Shown one piece after another: positions 49,666-59,700 of a stretch of DNA of 64,000 nt. Location: the NCBI GenBank assembly GCA_011009095.1, contig VTPC01001891.1:238768-302767 (forward strand), written 5' to 3'. The stretch is from Ignelater luminosus (lineage: Eukaryota; Arthropoda; Insecta; Coleoptera; Elateridae). The notes beneath the pieces were generated by a model. That model saw only the letters and a program-made list of their open reading frames with translations. It did not search any database and had not been told where the DNA came from. Positions within the stretch are counted from its first letter, which is position 1. Each line of letters opens with the position of its first letter. The position numbers and the translations under genes are program-made.

Positions 49666-50439
49666 ATAATTCATATAATGATCCGAGTGTTGATAATAAA
49701 ATTATCATTCTTGTGATAGCCTCTTACTATCCTGATTCAACCCAATAAACACAAACGAGTCATGACATAAGACATATGAAATATTATAACTGAATCGAAA
49801 AATGTTAAAAGGAAATGCGTGACAAATTTCTAGAATTCTTTTTTCAGTAAGCGATTGAAATAGGGTCGATACTTAAACTGCATAAATAAAATATGTAACA
49901 TTATGAGTTAGCGACTTAGCGTTATAAATACCAATACTAGGTAGCTATTTATTTGATATATTTGATGCCACTTCTTAATGCCCGAAACAATATTTAAAAG
50001 CGCATTCTTTTAGCAATTGCTGATTAAGAAAAGCAATTTATTTCACGAAGATCTACAATTTTCATGTTTGATGTTATTGCACACTATGATGAAGGTTTTT
50101 ACTTCATAACTTGGTGAAACAAAAGAATAACTATGTCAAACCTAATATCACTAAAAAGCATTCAAAGTGTGCTCTTTAGCAATATGAAAATCAAATAGGC
50201 GTCCATTAAAAACCGTTTGCGTTTACTTTCCACCGTCAAAGTAAAACAAAAAACGATCGCAGAAATGATTTTTTCGAATCTCTGCTCGTTCAAATCTAAA
50301 GATTTATAATTATAACATTTATTATGGTTTTATCATCACCTCCGACTAATTTTTTAAATCTCCAATAAAGGTCGCGACGATTGTGTTTTTTTTCTTCAAT
50401 AGAACATCATTTATTAAAAATTAAATCTAATTCTACAAT
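49666..50439. other. Noncoding DNA
   Basis: No gene supported. Confidence 0.5.
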
Positions 50440-50449
50440 GCAGCAAAAT

Positions 50450-51010
50450 CGATACAGATGCTGTTTGTATTTGCAGTGGATGAATTCTACAACACGGTAT
50501 TATTTAATTACGTTGTTTATGTGTATTGAAATTAATTTTTCAGAAATTATTTTCGAGAATAAACATCATTGGAATAGTTTGAAATATTTGCTAAAGCTTC
50601 ATTGCTATACAAAAAAAGACTGCAACGTTCTTTTCTATCGTAGTTGCAAATGGATGTGTATGGTCTCTTAGACCTGTAGATATTTTAAGCAACTCTACTG
50701 CTGAACTAATTTTAAGTAGTCTTCAAGAAAACCACGGAAAGAAATACACCTTTCTAAAAAGCAGTGTTTTTATAAACGATATTACAGTAATATATGTAAT
50801 GACAATGTACATCTCTGTCGTTCTGTATAATATTATATTTCTTCATTGCATGGCACTAGCACTGTCGCAGAATTTGCAAATCTTATTATATTCGGTGCTA
50901 CTGAAATTAAAACCGCAGAAACCTTAATAACCATGCGATTAAAAAGAAAATATTTTAACATAGCAAATTTGGTTATTGATATGGAAAGTGTAACCTATAA
51001 ATTACTGACC
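50450..51010 (+). pseudogene. Decayed gustatory receptor copy with its 5' flank
   Basis: The flank GATGCTGTTTGTATTTGCAG, TAATTACGTTGTTTATGT, GCTAAAGCTTCATTGCTATA corresponds to those of Gr copies 4-6. The start at 50650 reads MDVYGLL and then stops at TAG where the others read KPLYILSKS. Later pieces in shifting frames match NHGKKYTFLKS, INDIT and RLKRKYF, then NLVIDMESVT near 50970-51000. Homology ends there, so only about the first 110 codons survive, with multiple stops and indels. A clear relic of the same duplication series, lying 0.6 kb upstream of intact copy 5. Confidence 0.82.
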
Positions 51011-51090
51011 ACATTTTAACCTTAGATAACCAATGAAGTTACGCTGGTTTTTCGTCAAAGCTCCCAGATTGGTGAATTTCATATTCCCAA

Positions 51091-51252
51091 ATGAGTGGAT
51101 GTACGAAACATCCATATTTTGTACCAGAATTACCTATATTTTTCAACTTAGTAAAACGTGAAAAACCAGGTGATTTACATGTAGAAGTGGAAAAATATGA
51201 TGACCAAACACCAACAAAGGCCGTTTACGATAATACCAATATGCACAAATAA
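51091..51252 (+). other. Unrecognised 53-codon open frame
   Basis: Reads MSGCTKHPYFVPELPIFFNL then VKREKPGDLHVEVEKYDDQT and ends DNTNMHK. The charged, low-AT-bias composition is unlike the surrounding translated noise, so it may be a fragment of a retrocopied host gene or of a transposon. It sits exactly between the decayed Gr copy and the duplicated block containing copy 5. No family recognised. Confidence 0.3.
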
Positions 51253-51329
51253 ATTTTGTATATCGTTTTGTTTCAAATTAGTGACTACTGTTTCGAAAGT
51301 CCTGTAGGTGCAGCAACATCAATAATATT

Positions 51330-51580
51330 TTCTGTCTGTATTTACCCTTGATAAATTTCAAAAAGAGTATCTCTAATTACGTTGTTTATGTAATTACTTG
51401 GATAAAAATTAATATTCCAGATAAAGATTATACCCGAGAGAATAGATCATTTACTATTAATTTGACTAAAAAGGACTAATTTGCTTTTTTTGTAATAAAA
51501 GCTTGCTAATACTCTATTGATATACAAATAGTTCCACCCAGAAACAAAAGCTACATTATTACTTTTCATCACAGTTTGAA
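51330..51580 (+). promoter_or_regulatory. Conserved 5' flank of Gr copy 5
   Basis: Very similar to the flank of copy 6: TACGTTGTTTATGTAATTAC, CCAGATAAAGATTATACCCG, AAAGCTTGCTAATACTCTAT, TGATATACAAATA and TCATCACAGTTTGAA before ATG. Proposed individual promoter; the transcription start is not determined. Confidence 0.55.
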
Positions 51581-52492
51581 ATGGATGTGTACGATGCTCT
51601 TAAACCTCTATATAGTTTAAGTAAATCTACTGGACTAATCTCATGTAGTCTGCAAAGAAACAATAAAAGAAAATATACCTTTCTAAAAAGAGACGTTATT
51701 ATAAACGATATTACGGGAATATTTATAATGACAATGTATTGCCTTTCTTTATATCGGTATGTTTCTTTATTGGATGAAACTAACACTATTGGAGAATTTG
51801 GAAAGCTTTTTGTATACTGTGCTACTGGCATTAACTCCGCAGGCACATTGATAACCACGCGATTGAAAAGAAAATGTTTGATGACTTGTATTAATAACCT
51901 ATCAGATTTGGATGTTGATTTGAAGAATGTAACCAATAATAATATTTGTTATTTAACAACAAAAAAGAGGTTACTTCATCGAATTATTTTCTGTTACAGT
52001 TTGATATTGCTAATACTTCTTTTGGACATTCTGGGAATTCTATCATCTCTAGAATCATCACTATGGTACCTTTTTCCATTAATGTTTTATTACATCTCTA
52101 TAGTATTATCAGTTAATCGTTTTCTTTGGATGGATTTCCTTTTAATGGAAATTTGTAACAGACTATATTATGTTAATTACTTTTTAAATAATTGTATTAC
52201 TGATTCTGAGATAAAATGCTTGGGTATTAATAAAATTAATAAAACTTGGAAGATATATGTGAGTTTGTGGAGCACTAGTAAACAAGTACATAGGTTATTT
52301 GAAAGTCAGTTACTTGGACAGTTGCTGATCAGTTTCGTAATTTGCCTGGAGACCATGTATGAAGTAACTGCTTATTATGATACCATTCAGGAAAGGAGGT
52401 TTTATGAATTAGGAGCAATATTTCTATGGCTATTTTTGGAAATGATGGAAGTGTTTGTTATGGTTCATTACTTTACTGTTTTACATGACGAG
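51581..52492 (+). CDS. Gustatory receptor large exon (Gr copy 5)
   Basis: An intact 304-codon exon. It starts MDVYDALKPLYSLSKSTGLI and encodes six membrane passes of a gustatory receptor. Shared blocks with copy 6 are NNNICYLTTKKRLLHRIIFC, TDSEIKCLGINKINKTWKIY and VSLWSTSKQVHRLFESQLLG, the last being the Gr signature before the fifth segment. It ends GAC GAG|GTAATT, phase 0. The frame reads 51 bases into the intron, giving the conspicuous but probably meaningless tail VICYLTC. The missing C-terminus (TM7, TYhF) is not found between here and copy 6. The segmental duplication shows this copy and copy 6 are recent sisters, and this is the one with an undisturbed frame. Ligand unknown. Confidence 0.9.
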
Positions 52493-52710
52493 GTAATTTG
52501 CTACTTAACATGTAATTTAGAATGCACTTACGTAGAAAAATGAAAAGATTTCTTCTACGACTTTGGCAGCCTAGGTATCTCTTTCGACACATGTTCATTA
52601 GAAAATCGGCTTATTCTTATGTAATTTTTGTGGTTATGCAGATTTTCAACTAAACCTTGCACACTAAGACCGAGCAAGGTTTTACCTTTTTAATTTATAA
52701 TTAAACAAGC

Positions 52711-53408
52711 TGACGTTGACGTCATGCTAGCATGATCAATTACGAATTCATAGATCATGGACAATTTAAATTAAGATGGGCGTGTCTTATGGACCCTGGA
52801 AACTCTTAATACGGTGGGGTCAATTTTAGTAAATACTGTGGAAAAACTAATGGGCATGGGGCACTGAGAGATTCGTAGTCTTATGTAAAATATAACATAG
52901 ATTTAGGTTCTGCATTCAGATTCCCAGTCCCTTTTGCCAATTCTTCTATTAAGTAAAAAGCCGAATCTACTTTTTTTTCGCTTTGCGATTAATTTCTCTG
53001 CAAGTAGGCTGCAGATGAAAATGGGAGTTGTACAAGTAAAAGGGCACATTATGGACTTTTATCTTACTGTTCCTCCCAAATTTTTGCAATGCACCGTCTT
53101 TACACTAAAGCAATTTATGTCCGTAGACATGAAGATCATGTTTACTTCTTTCATAATAGCTTGCTGGGGAAAAATGAAACCTCATAAACTTAGTTACCCA
53201 CTTAGTTACCACTTTATCCAAACTTTTTCCAAAGTTTCGAGAGATTTTTTGTTTCCAAAAGACACGGCCACCTTAAGTTTTTGTGTGCTTTAAAATCAGC
53301 TCTGACTTTGTTACGGAGAAAGCACCCTGTCTGAGGCTACTTGTCTAAATTCCATTGCAAATGTTAAAAAAATGAGTGTAAGTTTTGAAAATATTTACTT
53401 ATTTATAA
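52711..53408. other. Noncoding DNA with one long unexplained frame
   Basis: The open frame 52934-53293 (119 codons, start MPILLLSKKPNLLFFRFAIN) is the longest unexplained frame in the region. It shows no recognisable domain, signal or Gr motif and may be chance. Confidence 0.35.
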
Positions 53409-53560
53409 AGGGGGTAAATTTGACATCAAAATTGACTACAATTTGACATCGTTGTATACAGCACCTTTGACGTCAAAACTACATTTAAAAATTTGACGAG
53501 AAAATATTTAGAACACGTTTTAGAAATCGTGTCAATTCTGCGTGTAAAAATACGGACAAG
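53409..53560. mobile_element. Single-arm relic of the 40257-40635 MITE
   Basis: AAATTTGACATCAAAATTGA, GTATACAGCACCTTTGACGT and AATATTTAGAACACGTTTTA match, in order, one arm of the 40.3 kb foldback MITE. The terminal GAGCCGTCTGACACGG and the other arm are missing. Confidence 0.75.
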
Positions 53561-54164
53561 TTGAAGGTCGTTGAAACACGGATCTTCAAGTACAAGTTTT
53601 TTATTCAACATATTTAGTACACCTCTGATTGCTCTCGTCTATGTAACCACTTTATTGACCAAATTTACCTTCTCTTTTTTATTTGTATACTTGGATGTTT
53701 GAAGTGTCAGATTTCGTAGAAACATCTGTCGGTTTGTGATGACTATGAAAGAGACGGCCAGTTTAAAAGTGCCACTTGATCGGTTCGAACATGTTGAAAA
53801 CAAACCTCCAAAATAAGATATTGTTTGAAGTAGTTTTGATTAATATTAACCTTATTTGGAGATTTAAAATGGACCAGTCAGACAAGGGTACGTAGAATTA
53901 CAATTGAAATAATTGATGTGCTGAAAACCAAACTTAAAATTACCGCAATGCAATTTTTTCAAAACAATTACATAAAAGAAAAAAGTTTACAATTTACACA
54001 TGTAGAAAAACAACTATAAATTCTGCAGAACTCTGTGGCAATCTTGATTTCCCGATACATGTTACAATGAACTAACATAATTGATAAAGAACAGCTGTTC
54101 ATAACTGTTCGTGCAAAAATAATGCACGTGTTTCGCAATAGCTGTCAAAATACTCATTTGTATG
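53561..54164. other. Noncoding DNA
   Basis: Nothing supported. Confidence 0.5.
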
Positions 54165-54420
54165 ACGAAATTAATTTTCAGCCCAATCGAGCGCCTCAAA
54201 AAAAATTTTGTCCATCATATTAGATCCGTCATTTTAAATTTTTGAATTTTGACGTTACACTTGTAATTAACGAATTCAGAAATATGATGAAATTTATTTT
54301 CAGACTAATCGAGCGACTCAACAAAAATCGTGTCGGTCATATTGGATCCGCCATTTTGGATTTTTAGATTTCGACTTCAAAATCGTAATCAACGACGTCG
54401 AAAATCACAATATGTAAATT
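54165..54420. repeat. Two-unit tandem repeat, about 122-base period
   Basis: Unit 1 has TTTTCAGCCCAATCGAGCGC, CATATTAGATCCGTCATTTT and GAATTTTGACGTTACACTTG. Unit 2 has TTTTCAGACTAATCGAGCGA, CATATTGGATCCGCCATTTT and GATTTCGACTTCAAAATCG. No coding frame. It resembles the GGATCCGCCATTTTGGATTT type of dispersed insect repeat. Confidence 0.8.
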
Positions 54421-55354
54421 CTCGTAGATGTTGAACGACGTTTTTATATTTTCACTAGGTTTCGGAATTTCAGACCACTGTGCGACGGCCAGGTATTAAG
54501 ATCTATGTTCTTCAGTCTTGTTTGTTGATGTATGCTGGAGGTATATTTGAGTAATAGAGAGAGCGGTACTAGTTTAAAATCTGTTGCTTAATTTAAATTA
54601 TTTAATTATTTGTATTATGCTATGTGCTCGAAATATTTACTTTAATCACTTATTCATTTCTAATTCTCGCTAGGTTAATATGAAATTTATTCACTCAATT
54701 TAGACGAATAGTATGTGTTTTTCTTTTCTGGTGATTATAATATCTATCATTTTCTACGTAGTACCAATTATGTTTGTACCGTATTACTAAATTCAATTCT
54801 TTGGTTTGTTAATTATTCATTTAAATTTAATATTGGTATGTTCTGTTGATTTCAAGTTCTAAATGGACACTTCTGCATTTCATATCTTTAAACTCGTATT
54901 CTTTTGCTGAAATGATCATCGGAGGTTTCTTGCTGGTTCTTCCTCCGAACTGATTTTTGAACCAGTATTTAAAAATTTCTATTTTTGTTTTCGCATTAAC
55001 ATTAGCTACGTAGTATACAAAATCCTATTTAAATCGCAATCTTAGTTTTGTTCGATTTCTTGCCTTCCCCACTGTTGTTAGTAGCCAATGTATCCAGATT
55101 TTAGGGAATTACAGAAGCACAATGTAGAGTAGGTAAGTCTGATCACAGTTGGTCACATTGATTTTCGAAATTGGTATATTCTGTCAATTTGGGAGAAAAT
55201 TTAAATATTTGTCAGAACCTGGCTTTGAGATACTGCAATATTCCACTAAAGAAATGAAATAGAACATATATGTTGATATGAACTTCGTTTACTCAAAATA
55301 TCACTTTTATCACTTTTAAATTGGTACAAATTTCGTAAATCACCCCGTATACAC
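54421..55354. other. Noncoding DNA
   Basis: No gene or element supported. CACCCCGTATAC near 55340 may be an element end. Confidence 0.45.
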
Positions 55355-55535
55355 GGTTGATAAATGCCACAACAAAGTATTATTTGATTGCGTTATTTAT
55401 GTAATTAACATTTCAAATAAGAATTATTCCCTAGAGGAGGTCAGTTAGCATACTAATCTGACTAAAAATGGTTTGGGCCATCTTAGTTTTTTGTAATACT
55501 TGTTGAAGTTTCATTTCTATATAAACACAGTATGC
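55355..55535 (+). promoter_or_regulatory. Orphan Gr-type 5' flank without a receptor exon
   Basis: ACGGTTGATAAATGCCACAA, ATTTGATTGCGTTATTTATG, AGCATACTAATCTGACTAAA and TTTGTAATACTTGTTGAAGT follow the order seen upstream of Gr copies 4-6. After TTCTATATAAACACAGTATG the sequence departs and no MDVYDAL exon follows. A left-over of a lost copy. Confidence 0.65.
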
Positions 55536-56149
55536 CCATTTTATATTATAAATATTATAAAACCTTAAGCATTTAATAATAAACAAGGAAAGAAAGTAAA
55601 CAAAATCAACAGGTTGTGTGAAAGTTAAACAGGAAATATAACTAAACAAATGTCAAACAGTTGATTTTTGTCAGTTTTTAAATTTACAGCAAACTACGGT
55701 TTAATAATAAGGGTTAAATTTTTTAAAGAAAAGCCGGCTCTGACTTGTAAGACGTGTTGCCTATTCCCAAACATTCAGAGGAGGATCCGTAAAATGGGCA
55801 TATTGTACAGGGACATCAACATTGTTGGAAAACCAAGCGACCACTAATTTAAAAGTGGTGCGAAACTTTACTTTTCAACGTTGGCTACACTACGGTGCAA
55901 CTCCCTCACGAGTACATTTCTAACCTAAAATTACATCGGCGTGCGTACGTTACGTGATTTCTTGGTCTCTTTGTTTTGCATTTTTTACAGTTTATTTTGT
56001 TCTATTCAAAAATCAATCCTTTTCAAGACCAAGTCTGTTTTTTGTGAGTTAATCGAGGTAAATTAAATTTAACGCGTTTAAAGTGTGATAATAAATTTTA
56101 AAACTGCATAATTATTTCATTTTGGAAGGTTTTGCGATGCCTTTTACTT
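55536..56149. other. Noncoding DNA 5' of the mariner-like relic
   Basis: GTACAGGGACATCAACATTG near 55805 may be the left end of the following element, but no matching right end was found. Confidence 0.4.
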
Positions 56150-57136
56150 AATGGCTCACTATCGAAGTGGAACACAGATTGCAGATGGTTCATGGACTTA
56201 TTCATTACAATCTTGTATGTAACAATTTGAACAAGCGTTTTCTGAAGTACAAGTACGTCGTAGACATGTCGTACTTAAGCGGTTTGAAGAAAAACATTGC
56301 ATCTGCAAAGGCAAATCATCTGGTAGACCAACCGTATTAACTGATGAAGTTCTTGAGGACATGCAGATGCGAATCAATTGCTATTTATTTCCGAATAATT
56401 TACATGTCATTAAACAATTTAAACTATTTTAAACCATAATCTAACCAACAAAATTTTCCGCAGTACTTTCATATGGAAGTTGCCAAGTTGCATTTAAAAA
56501 AAGGTACGAATGCATCCCTATAAAGTATCTGTAATATAAGAACTGTTTCCGTATGATCATCAGTAACGAGTTCAATACTGTCAGTGGTTTATGCAACACT
56601 TGAACAATGATGACATATTAAATATTACATTTATGTCTGATGAAGCATGGTTTCATTTGTCGAGCTATGTGAACAACCAAAATTACAGAACCTGGGCCAC
56701 AGAGAATCCCCACAATTATGAAGAAACAAGTTTGCATCCCTAGAAGGTTGGTGTATGAGTTGCGATGTCAAGACGTAGGATCTATGGTTCATTGTTTTTT
56801 AATGACACAATCAATGGAGAGAGATATCGAGATAATATTTTAACACCTTTCATTGAACAACTATTGGATGATGAAATCCAAGAGGGCTACTTCCAGCAAG
56901 ATGGTGCATCAGCACATACGGCACGCACCACTATTCGTTATTTTTTTTTATTCGGGCATTTGAAGAATAATGTTTACAAGAACCGTCCACAAAATATTGA
57001 CGAATTAAAAGAGGCCATACAAAATGAAATTAATAATATATCACCAGAAACCTTAGTTTCAGTTTTCAATAGTATCAAAAATAGAGTTCGATTATGTTTA
57101 GAGAAGCAGGGTGGCCATATCAAACCATCTATATGA
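56150..57136 (+). pseudogene. Mariner-like transposase, decayed
   Basis: Plus-strand relic of a mariner-like DDD transposase. Recognisable in order: KRFEEKHCICKGKSSGRPTV (GRPR-type linker), VLTDEVLEDMQMRI, QYCQWFMQHLNNDDILNITF, MSDEAWFHLSSYVN (first catalytic Asp), NYRTWATENPHNYEETSLHP, then an open stretch from 56765 with IYGSLFFNDTINGERYRDNI and YFQQDGASAHTARTT (second Asp). The segment that should hold the RSPDL third Asp is deleted: RYFF is followed directly by LFGHLKNNVYKNRPQNIDEL and the normal end. Stops occur near 56239, 56740 and elsewhere, with a large gap at 56400-56480. It belongs to the same broad family as the relics at 48.6 and 59.7 kb but is not a copy of either. Confidence 0.9.
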
Positions 57137-57929
57137 TTTGTACATAAATTGCAATAAAATGTAAAATAACTAAATGAAATTGTAAAATTTAGGATAAACG
57201 TAAGCCATTATTTTTAATTAAATTCCAGTAGCCTGCTACCTAATTAATTCTTCTTTTATAAATACATTATGGCAGCTGAACTAATTGCGATTTTTAGTTC
57301 TGTATTATCTAGCATACCTAGTTCTAAGTATTGTGTTACATTAATTCCAGAAAATAAAAATTACACTTCAATTATTAATTTTTAATTATTCCCAGAACGT
57401 GATTGTGTTAAGACAGCTGCCAAAGTGCCAGTTTTGATAAATGGTTTTCTAAAATATAAAATTAAACATTTAATGACTGTTAATGATTGGGTATACACTA
57501 TACAGAAAAATTCATTAATAAATATTTAGTTTTAAGTTTAAATGAGTTTGAACTTCAAATATTGTTTAGATGACCAGGTATTGACGCGTTTACCCTACCT
57601 GCATAATTATCTTTTTATGAGAAATCCTTCCTAGTGGACAGTTAAATTTAATAAAATTAAAAAAATAAATAAAAAGCTCTTGTTGAACAGCTACATCAGC
57701 ATTGTTTGGGCCTTATCTAATTCTTGTTTTAAAAATATCTTCAATATATTGTCATTTTTATTTTCCAACTTTATATACAATTATCTTTAAACATTTAAGT
57801 TTGTAAGTAGTTTCATCACATATCCAATACTACGCCACTGGAGAACTACATAATTTTTTTATTACAACAGAGCTGCCAACAGTGGAAGATGTGACTTCTG
57901 GAAATAGTTGATGTCTCTGTATAATTATA
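57137..57929. other. Noncoding DNA
   Basis: AT-rich; no gene seen. Confidence 0.5.
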
Positions 57930-58002
57930 ATCAGAGAAGAAAATGCTACAACGTTCTTTTTAACAGCAATTTGTAATGGATATGTATCAACATAAACAAT
58001 AG
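57930..58002 (+). pseudogene. Gr start scrap
   Basis: GAAGAAAATGCTACAACGTT then CTTTTTAACAGCAATTTGTA lead to ATGGATATGTATCAA at 57976, which reads MDMYQHKQ and a stop. The upstream phrase matches 50618-50652 and 60500-60543, which lie beside the decayed copy and another orphan start. Only the first four codons of a Gr remain. Confidence 0.55.
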
Positions 58003-58067
58003 AGTTTCAAATTAGTCACTACTGTTTTGAAAGCCCTGTAGATGTAGTAAAATCAATAATACGTGCT

Positions 58068-58315
58068 GTTTGTATTTACCATTGATAAATTTCAAACAAA
58101 ATATTTCTGATTACGTTGTATATGTAATTACTTGGATAGACATTGATATTTCAGATAAAGATTATACCCGAGGGAAAAGATCATCTACTATTAATTTGAC
58201 TAAAAAGGACCAATTTATTTCTTTTTGTAATAAAAGCTTGCTAATGCTCTATTGATATACAAATACTTCTACCCAGAAACGAAAGCTACATCATTACTCT
58301 TCATAACAGTTTAAA
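58068..58315 (+). promoter_or_regulatory. Conserved 5' flank of Gr copy 6
   Basis: TACGTTGTATATGTAATTAC, AGATAAAGATTATACCCGAG, AAAGCTTGCTAATGCTCTAT, TGATATACAAATA and CATAACAGTTTAAA just before ATG; near-identical to the copy 5 flank. A promoter role is inferred from repeated conservation. Confidence 0.55.
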
Positions 58316-59240
58316 ATGGATGTGTACGATGCTCTTAAACCTCTATACATCTTAAGTAAATCTACTGGACTAATCTCATGCAGTCTTCAAAGAAACCATG
58401 GAAGAAAATATACCGTACTAAAAAGAGACGTTATTATAAACGATGTTACGGGAATATTTGTACTGATAATCTATTGTCTTTCTTTATATCAGTATGTTCT
58501 TTTATTGGCCGAAACTAAGACTATTGGAGAATTTGGAAGGCTTTTTATATGCTGTGCTACTGGCATACACTCCGCAAGCATCTTGATAACCACGCGATTG
58601 AAAAAAAAGATGTTTGATGACTTGTGTTAATAACCTAGCAGATTTGGATGTTGATTTGAAGAATGTAACCAATAATAATATTTGTTATTTAACAACAAAA
58701 AAGAGGTTACTACATCGAATTATTTTCTGTTACAGTTTGATATTGCTAATGTTTGTTTTGGACACTCTGGGAACTTTATCATCTCCAAAATCATCTCTAG
58801 AATCATCACTATGGTACCTTTTTTCACTAATGTTTTATTACATATCTACAGTATTATCGGTTAATCGTTTTCTTTGGATGGGTTTTCTTGTTACAGAAAT
58901 TTATAACAGACTATATAAAGTTAATTACTTTCTCAATAACTGTGTTACTGATTCTGAGATAAAATGCTTGGGTATTAATAAAATTAATAAAACTTGGAAG
59001 ATATATGTGAGTTTGTGGAGCACTAGTAAACAAGTAAATGGGTTATTTGAAAGTCAGTTACTTGGGCAGTTGTTGATCAGTTTCGTAACTTGCCTGGAGA
59101 CCATGTACGATGTAACTACTTATGATGATTCCATTCTGGAATGGAATATTTATGATTTAGGAGGACTATTTCTATGGATGCTTTTGGAAATAATGGAAGT
59201 ATTTGTTATGGTTCATTACTCTACTGCTTTACACGATCAG
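58316..59240 (+). pseudogene. Gustatory receptor large exon, frameshifted (Gr copy 6)
   Basis: Starts MDVYDALKPLYILSKSTGLI and is the sister of copy 5. Near codon 99 the sequence TTGAAAAAAAAGATGTTTGA has one base more than the TTGAAAAGAAAATGTTTGA of copy 5, so the frame shifts and ends at a TAA 15 bases on. The correct frame resumes as MTCVNNLADLDVDLKNVTNN and stays open to the donor CAG|GTAATC at 59240/59241. Corrected length is 308 codons, including a 12-base tandem duplication that turns SSLESS into SSPKSSLESS. No other lesion, so it is either newly dead or a homopolymer error of sequencing. Signature: SLWSTSKQVNGLFESQLL. TM7 and the TYhF tail are absent, as in the other copies. Confidence 0.85.
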
Positions 59241-59462
59241 GTAATCTGCTACTTAATTGTAGTTAAGAATGTACTTACATAGAAAACTGAAAAGATTCTT
59301 TTTACGACTTTGATAGCCCGTAGTTTTTTAGACACTTGATCATTATAAAATTGGCTTATTTTTATGAAATTTCTGTGGTTATGCGAATTATATAATGAAA
59401 AAAGAGCCTTCAGCACTAAGACTGAGCAAGTTTTTACCTTTCTGATTTATAATTAAACAAGC

Positions 59463-59700
59463 GCACGTGTTAATTACAAGAACATGAGCGATCATGGGCG
59501 CCGTGAGGGGGTGCAAGGGGGTGCAAGGGGGTGCACGTGCAATCCCTGACTTTTAGACTAAATGTCAATCTAGAATACAAACTTAAGACTATATGAAAGA
59601 GGACATATCAGTAGTAAATAAAACGAAGAGTTGATGCTGAACGCAATATAATATAATATAAGTTAATATATTTTTAATACAAAGACTTTATTTTATTGTA
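59463..59700. other. Noncoding DNA between block B and the next element
   Basis: Contains the GGGGGTGCAA tandem repeat listed separately and an AT-rich ATATAATATAATATAAGTTA run near 59646. Confidence 0.5.
59507..59535. repeat. GGGGGTGCAA tandem repeat, three units
   Basis: Two full and one partial 10-base unit in otherwise AT-rich DNA. Confidence 0.9.

Larger units (their letters stand above)
51270..52710 (+). repeat. Segmental duplication, block A (contains Gr copy 5)
   Basis: Begins GTTTCAAATTAGTGACTACT and ends TTTATAATTAAACAAGC. The same order of promoter, coding exon and 3' flank recurs in block B (58004-59462) with high identity, including noncoding phrases AAAGATTATACCCGAG and GTGGTTATGC. 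Confidence 0.9.
58004..59462 (+). repeat. Segmental duplication, block B (contains Gr copy 6)
   Basis: Begins GTTTCAAATTAGTCACTACT and ends TTTATAATTAAACAAGC. Colinear with block A at 51270-52710 through promoter, exon and 3' flank. Confidence 0.9.

Noticed and set aside
51559..51936. 125-codon minus-strand frame overlapping Gr copy 5
   Set aside because: It is the antisense shadow of the intact receptor exon and has no family resemblance of its own.
52934..53293. 119-codon plus-strand frame after Gr copy 5, considered as a receptor C-terminal exon
   Set aside because: No TYhxxxxxQF motif, no convincing acceptor in phase, and block B has no counterpart.
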